DNA of 64,000 nucleotides, taken from Halobacteriovoraceae bacterium. Lineage in GTDB: Bacteria; Bdellovibrionota; Bacteriovoracia; Bacteriovoracales; Bacteriovoracaceae. Below, in pieces: positions 1-8,916 of this stretch (positions within the stretch are counted from its first letter, which is position 1; every line of letters begins with the position of its first letter). Made by a program: the position numbers and the translations under genes. The notes below the pieces were generated by a model, which worked only from the letters and a program-made list of their open reading frames with translations, searched no databases and was not told the DNA's origin. Location: contig JACKAJ010000016.1 of assembly GCA_020635135.1 (NCBI GenBank), forward strand, positions 558,001-622,000, written 5' to 3'.

Positions 1-1015
1 GTTCATGATTCATTCCATAGGGATTTGGTTTTAATTTTGATAAGACTTTTTCCACATTTTTGTCAGCCCCAAAAATCACGCTAGCATAGCCTGTAATATC
101 TTGCGAAGTCGCTCTTAATTCAACTGCATTGTTCAAAGGCATTTTGAAAGTAAGATCGTATGTCTCACCCATTCCCATAAGGATCTCATTAACTTGAACT
201 GGAGCGACTTCAACACCATCTTTCGCAATAACTTTAAAGTTTGAAAAATTTCCAAGGTTTAGATAATAGAATGTTGATGCACCGGCATCAATTATTCTTA
301 ACCTAACTTTTTCTCCTGGCTTTATTTCAGGATATTTTTGAATTCTCCTTCCATTGACTAAAAAAGCATCATAGCCAACATCACTTAAGTCCATTGGCCC
401 CATTTTAGTCCACTCACTCTTTATATAATCCCAAACTTTTCCATGCTTTATAGCGCCCCAGATAGAGGGAAAAAATTTTTTCTTGTAAGCATAGTAATCT
501 CCGTCCATTTTGAGATTTTCTAAAACATCCTGCGGATGCTCATCAATCCAATCACTAAGGACGAGAACAATATCATGATCAACTTTGTATTTATCAACTT
601 TATCTTCAATAACGATCGCTCCATAAAGCCCTCGTTGTTCGTGAAGTTCTGTATGAGAATGATACCAATAAGTCCCGGTGTGAATAATCGGAAATGTAAA
701 GACATGAGATTGGCCTGGTTCAATTAATTTAGTATTAGAGAACTGAGGACCATCTTGATCCCAAGGGACTAAAACTCCATGCCAATGCATTGTTGTTGGC
801 TCGTCAGTATTGTTATTAACTTTAATAATTGCTGTATCCCCTAAATGAAACTTTAATGTCGGGGCAGGTATCGAATCATTAATCGCCAGAGCGTGATCAA
901 CATCTTTTCCAGTAAAATTAACTGTTTTGTTTGCAATATTAAGTTCATAGTGAACTTCTTTGGCAAAAACATTCGTCATAACGAATAAGGCTGAGAAGAA
1001 ATATATAAGTTTCAT
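1..1015 (-). CDS. Multicopper oxidase (CopA/laccase type), C-terminus off window
   Basis: This gene runs off the left edge; 338 codons are present and the C-terminal part is missing. A signal peptide (about residues 1-18) precedes a cupredoxin-type multicopper oxidase. Copper-ligand motifs are visible as HWHG near residue 77 and WYHSH near residue 117, followed by ELHEQRGLYG. Members of this family work in the periplasm, oxidising Cu(I) or organic substrates with O2. The ATG at 1015 is preceded by AGAGGG. A copper-type P-type ATPase lies about 9 kb away, so a role in copper tolerance is likely, but substrate class is inferred because the C-terminal copper ligands are outside the window. Confidence 0.9.
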   Translation of the reverse strand, partial: MKLIYFFSALFVMTNVFAKEVHYELNIANKTVNFTGKDVDHALAINDSIPAPTLKFHLGDTAIIKVNNNTDEPTTMHWHGVLVPWDQDGPQFSNTKLIEPGQSHVFTFPIIHTGTYWYHSHTELHEQRGLYGAIVIEDKVDKYKVDHDIVLVLSDWIDEHPQDVLENLKMDGDYYAYKKKFFPSIWGAIKHGKVWDYIKSEWTKMGPMDLSDVGYDAFLVNGRRIQKYPEIKPGEKVRLRIIDAGASTFYYLNLGNFSNFKVIAKDGVEVAPVQVNEILMGMGETYDLTFKMPLNNAVELRATSQDITGYASVIFGADKNVEKVLSKLKPNPYGMNHE

Positions 1016-1103
1016 ATAAACCCTCTAAGAATGATCAATTGGAGAAATTAAAAATACCCCCAAAAGGTCTCTAAATCAAATATTCGTCGCATAGGACAAA
1101 AAC

Positions 1104-1889
1104 TTAGCTTTTGGTCCCATTTTTTTGAATATCATCAAGCCGTTCAATGATATAGGCAGCCCCTTTTTTTGGACAGTCGAGAACTTTAAAGTGAGCGAGA
1201 TCATTTTCTGAGATTTTTTTTCGAGGGAGGAGCTGTGATTTCATCCAGTCCACTAGTCCCGACCAATAAGACGAATTCATAAGCAGCACAGGGAAATTCT
1301 TGATTTTTTTGGTTTGAATAAGTGTCAAGGCTTCAAAAAGTTCATCCAGTGTTCCATAACCACCAGGAAAGAGAATAAAAGCTTGAGCATATTTTATAAA
1401 AGTGGTCTTGCGACAGAAAAAATAGCGAAAGTTTATGGGCAAATTCACAAATTCATTTATGTATTGCTCTTCAGGAAGTTCAATATTGCATCCAACTGAG
1501 ACACCTTCGACTTGTGTACAGCCTCTATTCGCCGCTTCCATGATTCCAGGTCCTCCACCTGTAATAACGGCATATCCAGATTTTGCCAAAATTTCAGCTA
1601 GAATAATGGCATTTTTATAATCTTCGTCATTTTCTTGGGTTCTCGCCGAACCAAAAACACAGACGGCATTGGCTATTTCTGACATTGCATCAAAAGATTG
1701 CACGTATTCACTTTGAATCCTCATTATTCTCCAGGGATCCTCTTTGGTAAAATTTGCAAGATGCTCATCTTTTGGAGAGACATGCTTAGCGATTTTGTTT
1801 AATGACTTAAAAAGAAGCTCGTCTTCGGTCTCACAAAGGGTTTTTTTTCTATAAAGGGTGGGGTTTTTAAATCCCTTTTTTTCTTTCAT
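1104..1889 (-). CDS. LOG family protein (TIGR00730 Rossmann fold, putative nucleotide phosphoribohydrolase)
   Basis: 261 residues. A Rossmann-like core begins near residue 75 (VCVFGSAR), then GGGPGIMEAANRG, and the family hallmark PGGYGTLDE near residue 175, which carries the catalytic Glu. Proteins of this type hydrolyse nucleoside 5'-monophosphates (cytokinin-activating LOG enzymes or PpnN-like nucleosidases). The N-terminal 70 residues are a charged extension, longer than in minimal LOG proteins. The ATG is preceded by GGGAGA. It is divergent from rimK. The family call is secure; the physiological substrate is not visible. Confidence 0.88.
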   Translation of the reverse strand: MKEKKGFKNPTLYRKKTLCETEDELLFKSLNKIAKHVSPKDEHLANFTKEDPWRIMRIQSEYVQSFDAMSEIANAVCVFGSARTQENDEDYKNAIILAEILAKSGYAVITGGGPGIMEAANRGCTQVEGVSVGCNIELPEEQYINEFVNLPINFRYFFCRKTTFIKYAQAFILFPGGYGTLDELFEALTLIQTKKIKNFPVLLMNSSYWSGLVDWMKSQLLPRKKISENDLAHFKVLDCPKKGAAYIIERLDDIQKNGTKS

Positions 1890-1978
1890 GCCATTTCTCT
1901 CCCATGAAATCTATTTTCTTGTATTTTTCTCAGTGTTATGATGATCTCAAATATCACTCCCTTTTCAAAGGAACAAAA

Positions 1979-2857
1979 TTGAAACTCTTACTTTTGACTT
2001 CTAATTCAAAGCTCTACTCATCTAGGAGAATTCTCGATGAAGCGAGAGCAAGAGGGCATACAATAAAAGCTATTAACCCAGCACGTTGCTATATGGATAT
2101 TGCTGCTAATGACCCCATGGTGTTTTTTGCTAAGAAAAAACTTAAAGATATCGACTGTATTATTCCAAGAATTCCCCAAAATCTCACATTTTATGGGATG
2201 GCCTTGATTCGTCAGTTTGAAGCAATGAATATATTTTGCGCCAACTCTGCAGACTCTATTTGGAGGGCCCGCGATAAACTTTTATCCTTGCAACTATTAT
2301 CTAAGAAAGGACTTCCTCTACCGAAAACTGGTTTTGCTAATTCAACTAAGCAAACGGATGATCTCATTAAATTAGTGGGAGGAGCCCCATTAGTTGTCAA
2401 ACTTCTGCAAGGAACCCAAGGGAAAGGCGTAGTTCTTGCTGAAACTAAAAAAGCATCTGAAAGTCTTATCGATGCCTTTCGAGAATTGAATGCCCACTTT
2501 CTAGTTCAAGAATTTATAAAAGAATCTAAAGGTTGTGATCTTCGAATTTTCGTTGTTGGCAACAAAGTCGTCGCCTCCATGATGAGAATTGCCAAGGAGG
2601 GAGAATTTCGATCAAACATCCACCGAGGAGCTATAGGGCAAAAAGTAAGAATTACACCCAAAGAAAGAGAGGTGGCCATAAAAGCAACCAAGACCATGGG
2701 ATTAAATATTGCTGGCGTCGATATTATGAGAAGTTCAACTGGTCCTAAGATCATTGAAATCAACGCATCACCAGGATTAGAAGGAATTGAAGGAGCAACA
2801 AAAATCAATGTTGCTGGAAAAATAATTGAGTATTTGGAGACCAAAATTGCCAACTAA
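1979..2857 (+). CDS. rimK: RimK-family ATP-grasp ligase (ribosomal protein S6 glutamate ligase-like)
   Basis: An ATP-grasp enzyme that resembles E. coli RimK from its first residues (MKLLLLTSNSKLYSSRR) through RGHTIKAINPARCYM, the ATP-grasp loop region LLQGTQGKGVVLAE and the metal-binding end IIEINASPGLEGIE. RimK adds glutamates to the C-terminus of S6. I chose the TTG at 1979 over the upstream ATG at 1904: it has AAAGGA seven bases before it and it starts exactly where homology starts. It overlaps the following aspartoacylase-family gene by a few bases, so the two are translationally coupled. RimK genes next to such a gene are a recurring arrangement in marine proteobacteria (general knowledge). 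Confidence 0.88.
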   Translation: MKLLLLTSNSKLYSSRRILDEARARGHTIKAINPARCYMDIAANDPMVFFAKKKLKDIDCIIPRIPQNLTFYGMALIRQFEAMNIFCANSADSIWRARDKLLSLQLLSKKGLPLPKTGFANSTKQTDDLIKLVGGAPLVVKLLQGTQGKGVVLAETKKASESLIDAFRELNAHFLVQEFIKESKGCDLRIFVVGNKVVASMMRIAKEGEFRSNIHRGAIGQKVRITPKEREVAIKATKTMGLNIAGVDIMRSSTGPKIIEINASPGLEGIEGATKINVAGKIIEYLETKIAN

Positions 2858-3845
2858 CTTTCAATTTAAACTAAGTGACTATCCCAAAGGATTTAAAAGA
2901 GTTATCGATGCTCGTTTCCCAGCTTTTTATGGAATAGAAGAAATTTCCGTTCCTCTCTACATTAATAGAGCTAAAAAAGATGGGCCTACTATTGTCGTCA
3001 CAAGTTGTATTCACGGAGACGAAGTCAACGGCCTTCGAGTTGTTATGCGCTTAATTGACAGCAAAATAAAATTGGAAAAAGGAACGCTAATCGCAATTCC
3101 CATTCTCAATCCTTATGGAGTTTATAATAAATCTCGCTACCTTCCTGATCGAAAAGATCTCAACAGACACTTCCCTGGAAACGAAAAAGGGAGCTTTGCC
3201 AGTCGATTAGCAAGCTTTATTATGAAAAATTTTGGATCAATTGGTGATTTTTATATTGATCTTCACTCTGGAGGAACTGGACGATTAAATATTCCGCAAA
3301 TTCGCTACGATTTTGAATCTCAGGAAGTCATAAAACTTCTCGACGAAATTCGAATCCCCTTGGTTGTTGATAGCCAATTACGAGATGGTTCATTTCGTGA
3401 AGCCCTCAATAAAAAAGGAACTCCGTGCCTGGTTTTCGAAGGAGGAGAAGGCTTGAGAGTCGATAAGAATGTTACCAATGAAGGAATTAACTTAATAAGA
3501 AGTGTTCTCTATCACTTTGCGATGATTAAAACTCCACCTCCGAAGCCAAAACTAAAAAAAATCTTTATAAAAAGATCGAAGTGGTTGCGTGCTCCTTGTA
3601 GTGGCTTTCAGATCAATCATTTTAAATTGGGAAAAACAGTCTCTAAAAACCAATTTATTGCAGAAATTAGAAATGCCCACGGGGAAATTATCAAAAAAAT
3701 CTACTCCCCTGATGATGGCATTATTTTAGGAATGAATAAGAATCCTTTGATTATGACGGGAGATGCTCTTTACAACTTAGGGTTTTTAAATGATGACCTC
3801 GATCACAAAATTGAAGAAGAAATTTTTGACTGGGATGACCTCTAA
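2847..3845 (+). CDS. Succinylglutamate desuccinylase/aspartoacylase-family zinc hydrolase (M14-like)
   Basis: Zinc carboxypeptidase-like fold. Zinc ligands sit in SCIHGDEVNG (H and E) and in YIDLHSGG (H); the substrate-binding region PDRKDLNRHFPG matches the AstE/aspartoacylase pattern. The C-terminal third (from about residue 240) looks like a small beta-barrel/biotinyl-like domain (APCSGFQINHFKLGKTVSK). The likely start is TTG 2847, six bases after GGAGA, inside the end of rimK. The coupling with rimK suggests a link to amide-bond modification of a protein or peptide tail, but the substrate is unknown. Confidence 0.82.
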   Translation: MPTNFQFKLSDYPKGFKRVIDARFPAFYGIEEISVPLYINRAKKDGPTIVVTSCIHGDEVNGLRVVMRLIDSKIKLEKGTLIAIPILNPYGVYNKSRYLPDRKDLNRHFPGNEKGSFASRLASFIMKNFGSIGDFYIDLHSGGTGRLNIPQIRYDFESQEVIKLLDEIRIPLVVDSQLRDGSFREALNKKGTPCLVFEGGEGLRVDKNVTNEGINLIRSVLYHFAMIKTPPPKPKLKKIFIKRSKWLRAPCSGFQINHFKLGKTVSKNQFIAEIRNAHGEIIKKIYSPDDGIILGMNKNPLIMTGDALYNLGFLNDDLDHKIEEEIFDWDDL

Positions 3846-3948
3846 TTCCGACTTTAAAGATCCGATATTTTTTTTCTTATTTTCTTAAATTATTTTTCAT
3901 AGAATAAATATGATTTCAAATCATTTGTTTCATCTACAAGGAGACTTC

Positions 3949-4464
3949 ATGAAATATCTTCAATTGCTTTTTGCTTTTTTATTATTATCGACGATTGCCT
4001 ATGCGGACAACTTAACTCTTAGAGATTTCAGTCTTAAGGCCAATGAAGAAATAAATCAAACTTCGGCCATGGAAATAAAAGAGACAGGAATCATGACAAC
4101 CAAGAATCTCGCTTGGACGACAGTTGCCCTTTTGACAGCGACTGCATTTACTGGAAGGGAGAAGAAAGCTAATCCAATTCACATGAGCTTAGCAGGTCTT
4201 TCATTTATGTCTTATGGGATGTTTCTCAATTCATATCTCAAAAGTAATCAATACAACTCAAGAACTTATAAATGGGCCAGTTACTCAAAGTGGGTTCACA
4301 TTCCTGCCATGATTATTCTCCCTATTGCAGGAGCGATGGCCTTAAGAGATTTTGATAGAGGGAAAAATGAAGCAGAAGGGTTTGGTAAATTTCACAAACC
4401 TGCGGCAGCGGCATCAGTAATTAGTATGGCCGTAGCAACACTCTCATTAACTTTTGAATTCTAG
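3949..4464 (+). CDS. Small secreted/membrane protein of unknown function
   Basis: 171 residues from the ATG at 3949, which follows AAGGAGACTTC; an upstream in-frame ATG at 3910 lacks a ribosome-binding site. The N-terminal signal peptide ends near TIAYA. Later hydrophobic stretches (TTVALLTATAFTG, MIILPIAGAMALRDF, AAAASVISMAVATLS) suggest two or three additional membrane segments. I do not recognise a family. Confidence 0.75.
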   Translation: MKYLQLLFAFLLLSTIAYADNLTLRDFSLKANEEINQTSAMEIKETGIMTTKNLAWTTVALLTATAFTGREKKANPIHMSLAGLSFMSYGMFLNSYLKSNQYNSRTYKWASYSKWVHIPAMIILPIAGAMALRDFDRGKNEAEGFGKFHKPAAAASVISMAVATLSLTFEF

Positions 4465-4481
4465 CAAACCAGTCAACTTAA

Positions 4482-4523
4482 AGTTAGAAACTATTAATCC
4501 GATACAAATAATAGTTTCTAACT
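4482..4523. other. Perfect 15-bp inverted repeat in intergenic gap
   Basis: AGTTAGAAACTATTA (4482-4496) pairs exactly with 4509-4523 across a 12-nt spacer. It lies 18 bp after the stop codon of the upstream secreted-protein gene and 25 bp before the response-regulator start. It may be a terminator, although no T-run follows, or an operator for the downstream gene. Confidence 0.55.
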
Positions 4524-4548
4524 AAACTTAAAATGGAAATTGATCTGA

Positions 4549-5289
4549 ATGAATATTAGTGATTTTTCTCGAACTATCTATCTTATTGAAGATCTTAAAA
4601 ATATTACTCGGAAAGCAAAACTTTGCAATGATCCAAAATTTAAATTTGACTCTGAACTTATTTGGAAAGATGTCAAAGAGACTCTTCTACAACTTGAAAT
4701 TACAGGTTTAGAAAAATTTACAGGTGCCTTTCAAAGACACATCAATGATTTCAATGATGATAATGATGATAATGATGAAGAACTCTTGCGCATAAAACTT
4801 TTAGAAATTATCGAAAACTGCCACCAGTTTTTACAAAATCAATTCAAGATTCTTCTCATCTCTCAAAAAGACAAAGAATTCACTAAGAGTTGGCAAGATA
4901 AAGAAATGCATATTCTCATTGTAGAGGATGAAGAAGCCATAAAAGACCTTTTAGTTGAAACAATTAATGATCTCTTTCAAACGACGACCATTGAAATTGC
5001 CACCAACGGACAAGAAGCTCTTGGAAAATGCCAGGAATCAAAATTTGATCTCATTATCACTGACAATATTATGCCCACTCTCTCGGGAAGTGAACTTGTT
5101 TATCGACTTCGAACAAATAAAGACAATAAATATGCTATCAACACCGAAACTCCCGTGTTGATGATTTCTGCATACCAGCCAAGTATTATTGGAAAATTCG
5201 ACAACCTTCTTTTCTTAGAAAAACCATATGAAGAACGAATGTTAAAAGTTTATATTCTCACATCGCTCACGCCATTTAAGGATCTTTAG
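4549..5289 (+). CDS. Response regulator with C-terminal receiver domain
   Basis: 246 residues. Residues 1-115 are mostly helical and not recognised; the pattern could be HPt-like, but no clear phospho-His motif is seen. The receiver domain spans about 121-240: acidic pair in MHILIVEDEEA, phospho-acceptor Asp in DLIITDNIMP, Thr/Ser in VLMISAY, and the conserved Lys in LFLEKPYEE. Having the receiver at the C-terminus without an output domain suggests a phosphorelay or adaptor role. No cognate kinase is adjacent. Confidence 0.85.
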   Translation: MNISDFSRTIYLIEDLKNITRKAKLCNDPKFKFDSELIWKDVKETLLQLEITGLEKFTGAFQRHINDFNDDNDDNDEELLRIKLLEIIENCHQFLQNQFKILLISQKDKEFTKSWQDKEMHILIVEDEEAIKDLLVETINDLFQTTTIEIATNGQEALGKCQESKFDLIITDNIMPTLSGSELVYRLRTNKDNKYAINTETPVLMISAYQPSIIGKFDNLLFLEKPYEERMLKVYILTSLTPFKDL

Positions 5290-5297
5290 TCAGCTCA

Positions 5298-5999
5298 TTA
5301 TTTAATTTTTAGAATTTTTTCAGTCAAATCTTCAATGAGTTCTGTTTGAAATTCTTGAATTTCTAGTAATCGCCGCCATTGGTGTGATGAAAGCTGATCA
5401 AGTTTCGACTTGAGATGGCGAATTTCGAGTTCCGCTTTTAAATTGATCTTATAATCTAATTCGGCTCGTAATCGATCTTTTGCCTCTTGGCGATTCTGAC
5501 TCATCATAATGATGGGGGCCTGGATTGCAGCCAAACAAGATAAAACTAAATTCAAAAGAATGTAAGGATAGGGATCAAAAGGTGTTTTTAACAAACTAAC
5601 CGTATTAATTAAAATCCAAATTCCCAAAATTGAGCCGAAGGCAATGATAAATTTCCAACTCCCTCCAAACTCTGCGAGCTTATCTGAAAGTTTATCAGCA
5701 AATGAAAACGTTTCAGAAAATGCTTTGTTGAGATCTTCTGATAATAGTTCATGCTTTTCTAAACTTTTAATAACTTCTTGTTCTAATTCTTCGATTTCAC
5801 CAACATCTCGTAAGATAATTGTTTTCATGTATTCAGAGCGAAATCGATTTAAGTCTTTCAGGCAAATATAGGAATTTTCGTCAAAGTCAACATTATGTTT
5901 TTTAATTGTTTCAAAGACCCCTTCATTGACAAGCCCTCCATTGGTCAACTCACTGGAAGGATAATCTTGATGACAAACTGAACAATTCTTTTTTTTCAT
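5298..5999 (-). CDS. DUF1003-family membrane protein
   Basis: N-terminal CSVCHQDYP resembles a small zinc-ribbon-like segment. Two transmembrane helices follow (IIAFGSILGIWILINTVSLL and YILLNLVLSCLAAIQAPIIM), joined by the DPYPYILLN motif typical of DUF1003, then a conserved charged tail starting MMSQNRQEAKDR and a coiled-coil C-terminus. The ATG at 5999 has GGAG eight bases before it, so it is preferred to the TTG twelve bases upstream. The function of the family is unknown. Confidence 0.88.
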   Translation of the reverse strand: MKKKNCSVCHQDYPSSELTNGGLVNEGVFETIKKHNVDFDENSYICLKDLNRFRSEYMKTIILRDVGEIEELEQEVIKSLEKHELLSEDLNKAFSETFSFADKLSDKLAEFGGSWKFIIAFGSILGIWILINTVSLLKTPFDPYPYILLNLVLSCLAAIQAPIIMMSQNRQEAKDRLRAELDYKINLKAELEIRHLKSKLDQLSSHQWRRLLEIQEFQTELIEDLTEKILKIK

Positions 6000-6150
6000 T
6001 TCAAACTCCAATAAACTTCAACAGAAAACTAAACATCTTGCTTCATCAATACTAACTCTTTTGCCACTAGTTCTATAGAGTTTTTTTACTTTTCATGGAC
6101 TAAAATTGAAAATTGACAAGTCTATTGTGGAAAAAAGGATTTATGCGCAA

Positions 6151-6831
6151 TTAAGTTAAGCAGAGTCCCTTTTTACTCATAGAGGTTTTGATAACTTCGA
6201 ATGCCTCAGCATATTTCCCAAAGGACATCACCCCCCTATAAGAAGCTAGCCCCTTCACTGCTTCACAATAATTAATACTTGTCACTTGTGACTGGTGTTT
6301 TGAAAGAGCCACTATTTTTTTCTCATAAAACTTTGAAATATCTTCAAAGCACTGAGGATTATTAATAGGATTCCACACTTCATAGCCATATATATTTTCA
6401 ACATCATGAGGATCCCCGATACACTCTTGATACCAAGGTCCTGCCGCCGCCTTAAGTGCTGACATAGTCATTTCGTGAACGACTTTATGGTCGGGAAAAA
6501 TATCTTCTCTACTATGGACAAAGACAATTTGTGGTTTTATTTTTCGAATAAGATTTATCAATTTTATTTTATCTGAGCGCTCATAACCTGAAAGACCATC
6601 TTCTAAGTCTAAAAAATGAACCTGTCGCACTCCCATTATTGTAGCGGCCTCTCCAGCCTCTGCTTGACGAAGACTTGCAAGTTCTTGTTTTGAAATTTTA
6701 TTATCTCCCGACTCTCCATTTGTTGCGATCACGATTTCGACATCTGCTCCTGTCTCAACTAGTTTTAAAAGTGTTCCTCCACAACCAATTTCAATATCAT
6801 CAGGATGCGCGCCGATTGCTAACACTTTCAT
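6151..6831 (-). CDS. PIG-L/LmbE-family zinc deacetylase
   Basis: Starts MKVLAIGAHPDDIEIGCGG; the AHPDD motif supplies zinc ligands and the general base, with the third ligand in DHKVVHEM. This family removes acetyl groups from N-acetylglucosamine-containing substrates (GlcNAc-PI, GlcNAc-malate, antibiotic precursors). I chose the ATG at 6831 because AAAGGAG precedes it. It overlaps the end of the WecB-like epimerase gene by 32 bp, so the two are one transcriptional unit, consistent with two steps on a UDP-GlcNAc-derived sugar. The exact substrate is inferred. Confidence 0.88.
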   Translation of the reverse strand: MKVLAIGAHPDDIEIGCGGTLLKLVETGADVEIVIATNGESGDNKISKQELASLRQAEAGEAATIMGVRQVHFLDLEDGLSGYERSDKIKLINLIRKIKPQIVFVHSREDIFPDHKVVHEMTMSALKAAAGPWYQECIGDPHDVENIYGYEVWNPINNPQCFEDISKFYEKKIVALSKHQSQVTSINYCEAVKGLASYRGVMSFGKYAEAFEVIKTSMSKKGLCLT

Positions 6832-7897
6832 GCTTTTCTCCTTTAAGATGTTTAACCAAGTTCTCATAAATCAGTCGCGATGGACTCTCTGAGCCTACCC
6901 GATCGACTGAGTTTTCTCTTTTATCAACCCGATTTAAAAGAAAATCCACTTCTCTATCCAAGTCTTTTAAATCAAGGCCTATCAATTTTACACAGTCTGA
7001 GAGCCCATCTTCTCGCTCTGTAGCATTTCTCACAATCAAAGTAGGGACTTTAAGATAAGCCGCTTCTTCCTGAACTCCCCCTGAATCGGTAATAACTACT
7101 TTTGCCTTGTTCATTAATTTAATAAAATCAAAGTGAGGCATGGGCTCGATGATTTCGATATTTTCAAATTCCTTTAACTGTTCTTCTAAATCACGAGTAT
7201 TAGCAGGGTGTTTTAAAAATTTAAAAATCGTTTTTTTCCTTTTTTGGGCAATTTTAAGTATTTTTTGAAAAAACATTTTTCTTAACTTTTCAGTCTCTCT
7301 TCGGTGTAAAGAAACAAGAACATAATTTCCTTGTCCTCCACTTTCATCAGTCATTTCGATCGAATCAATAACGGTGTTCCCACAAACGTAAACTCCACTT
7401 TTAATTCCTTCTCTACTCAAATTCTCTTTTTCTCTTTCTGTCGGTACAAAATGGAAGTCAGCCATTTTTGAAATACTTTGACGATAAAATTCTTCAGGGA
7501 AAGGGTCTTTCAATTTTCCACTTCGCAAACCGGCTTCCACGTGAGCGATGGGAATAAGAAATTGGAAAGCAAATAGAGCAGCAGAAAAACTACTCGCGGT
7601 GTCTCCCTGAACGACTAAGAGATCGGGAGTTTTTTGCAACAAAAAAATATCGGAGATATTTTTTATAATTTCAGTTTGTAATTCATTGATATCCCCCCGG
7701 AGCCTTTTTACATCGAGAACAATATCAGGTATCAGATTAAATTCACTAAATAACGGATACGCTAATTCCTTATGCTGATTTGTAAAAATCACTTGGGTTT
7801 CTAGTGTCAAATCACTTTTAAATAACTTAATCAATGGAGCTAATTTTATTATTTCAGGTCTCGTGCCTAGCACGAACGTTATCTTCTTTTGGTTCAT
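6800..7897 (-). CDS. wecB: UDP-N-acetylglucosamine 2-epimerase (non-hydrolysing)
   Basis: 365 residues with the typical opening FVLGTRPEIIKLAPLI, then VQGDTASSFSAALFAF, HVEAGLRSGK, PFPEEFYRQ, and the UDP-binding end VITDSGGVQEEAAYL. The enzyme converts UDP-GlcNAc to UDP-ManNAc for surface polysaccharides. GAGGAG lies six bases before the ATG. It is translationally coupled to the downstream PIG-L deacetylase, an arrangement that suggests a dedicated amino-sugar pathway rather than housekeeping ManNAc supply. Confidence 0.93.
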   Translation of the reverse strand: MNQKKITFVLGTRPEIIKLAPLIKLFKSDLTLETQVIFTNQHKELAYPLFSEFNLIPDIVLDVKRLRGDINELQTEIIKNISDIFLLQKTPDLLVVQGDTASSFSAALFAFQFLIPIAHVEAGLRSGKLKDPFPEEFYRQSISKMADFHFVPTEREKENLSREGIKSGVYVCGNTVIDSIEMTDESGGQGNYVLVSLHRRETEKLRKMFFQKILKIAQKRKKTIFKFLKHPANTRDLEEQLKEFENIEIIEPMPHFDFIKLMNKAKVVITDSGGVQEEAAYLKVPTLIVRNATEREDGLSDCVKLIGLDLKDLDREVDFLLNRVDKRENSVDRVGSESPSRLIYENLVKHLKGEKHESVSNRRAS

Positions 7898-8064
7898 TAT
7901 GAACTCCTCATTAAAAATTGAATTTTAGATAAAACAGATTTTGGTGTGCTTAGCAACGCCAACGAAGATTACGAGTACAAGGCCAGAGAAAACTTATTTC
8001 CATAATGAGAACCAGAGTATTGGTATTTCCCGAATAAGCAAACTTAAATTTTATAACATTTTCA

Positions 8065-8089
8065 AAACTCCGGGTCTAACCCGGAGTTT
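8065..8089 (-). terminator. Rho-independent-type hairpin after the DUF2892 gene
   Basis: Perfect 10-bp stem AAACTCCGGG (8065-8074) with its complement at 8080-8089 and a 5-nt loop. On the minus strand it begins seven bases past the stop codon of the DUF2892 gene and is followed by TTTTG. Confidence 0.75.
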
Positions 8090-8095
8090 ATGTGA

Positions 8096-8284
8096 TTACT
8101 CCAGAGGACAAGTACTCATTCCAAGTAACGTATAAAGTGGACATCGGCCTACAATCCCTGTCAAAAGAGGAATAAAACCAATGTAACCCCATGGAGTTTG
8201 CGGACCAATAAAAGCAAGTGATAAAACTCCCAAACCTACAATGACTCTCAAAACTCTATCTACTGTTCCTTCATTTTTTTTCAT
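8096..8284 (-). CDS. DUF2892/YgaP-type inner-membrane protein
   Basis: 62 residues: N-terminal NEGTVDRVLRVIVG, two hydrophobic segments, and the family ending GIVGRCPLYTLLGMSTC. DUF2892 is the membrane domain found alone or fused to rhodanese in YgaP. AAGGAG lies upstream of the ATG. A perfect FNR-type box lies 37-50 bp upstream of the start, suggesting oxygen- or NO-dependent control. The function is unknown beyond an association with sulfur or redox stress. Confidence 0.88.
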   Translation of the reverse strand: MKKNEGTVDRVLRVIVGLGVLSLAFIGPQTPWGYIGFIPLLTGIVGRCPLYTLLGMSTCPLE

Positions 8285-8320
8285 AAAACTTCTCCTTGTA
8301 AAATTATTTTATTCCATTAT

Positions 8321-8334
8321 TTGATATCGATCAA
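8321..8334. promoter_or_regulatory. FNR/CRP-type binding site
   Basis: TTGATATCGATCAA is a perfect match to the FNR/ANR/DNR consensus TTGAT-N4-ATCAA. It lies between the DUF2892 gene (minus strand, start at 8284) and a secreted-protein gene (plus strand, start at 8422), closer to the former. Confidence 0.6.
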
Positions 8335-8421
8335 TGACACTCGTTATAGCAATATTATCTAATAATTCTTGTTAAAAAGATAAGGGTCTGATAGTTTATT
8401 GCTCAAAAAAAGGGGTTACCA

Positions 8422-8895
8422 ATGAAAATAGTTTTGATTTTACTTACGTTATCTTCAATTTCTTATGGAAAAGATATTCAATTTTTTTCTATCGTGCGTT
8501 CAGGCGGTGGTCAACTTGAATCATCCATAAGTGAAAAACGAGATGGTCAAATTCACGTCGTCACCCAATCATGTAATGGCAAAACTCTTAACCCTGCAGA
8601 ACAAGTACAAACTCAATTTATCCTTCAAGGAAAACTTGAAGCAGATGCAAGAGCCATTTTAGATGATAAAGCTCTCATTGCCTCAGAAGTTGCTTGGGGC
8701 GAATTTATCCCAGCTGGAACTTGGATGAATCTCAGCATCGTTTACGAGTATAAGAAATTTCCAGGCGAAACTCTTGAAGTTGCTAAAAAGGAAATTGAAA
8801 AACCTGTCATCATCATCAACTCTCAACAATCTGACGTTCTCAGAGAAATTGAATTAGAAACTCGCAATGTGACAGAAGAAATTTGTAACAATTAG
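8422..8895 (+). CDS. Secreted protein of unknown function
   Basis: 157 residues with a short signal peptide ending near SISYG. The rest is a mixed alpha/beta soluble domain with two Cys (SCNGK and EEICNN) that could form a disulfide. The ATG follows AGGGGTTACCA. No family is recognised. It is divergent from the DUF2892 gene across the FNR-type box. Confidence 0.7.
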   Translation: MKIVLILLTLSSISYGKDIQFFSIVRSGGGQLESSISEKRDGQIHVVTQSCNGKTLNPAEQVQTQFILQGKLEADARAILDDKALIASEVAWGEFIPAGTWMNLSIVYEYKKFPGETLEVAKKEIEKPVIIINSQQSDVLREIELETRNVTEEICNN

Positions 8896-8916
8896 GCAAT
8901 TAAAATCAAATACTTC

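Noticed and set aside
1904..1978. Upstream ATG start for RimK
   Set aside because: The extra 25 residues have no counterpart in RimK, while TTG 1979 has a ribosome-binding site and matches the family start.
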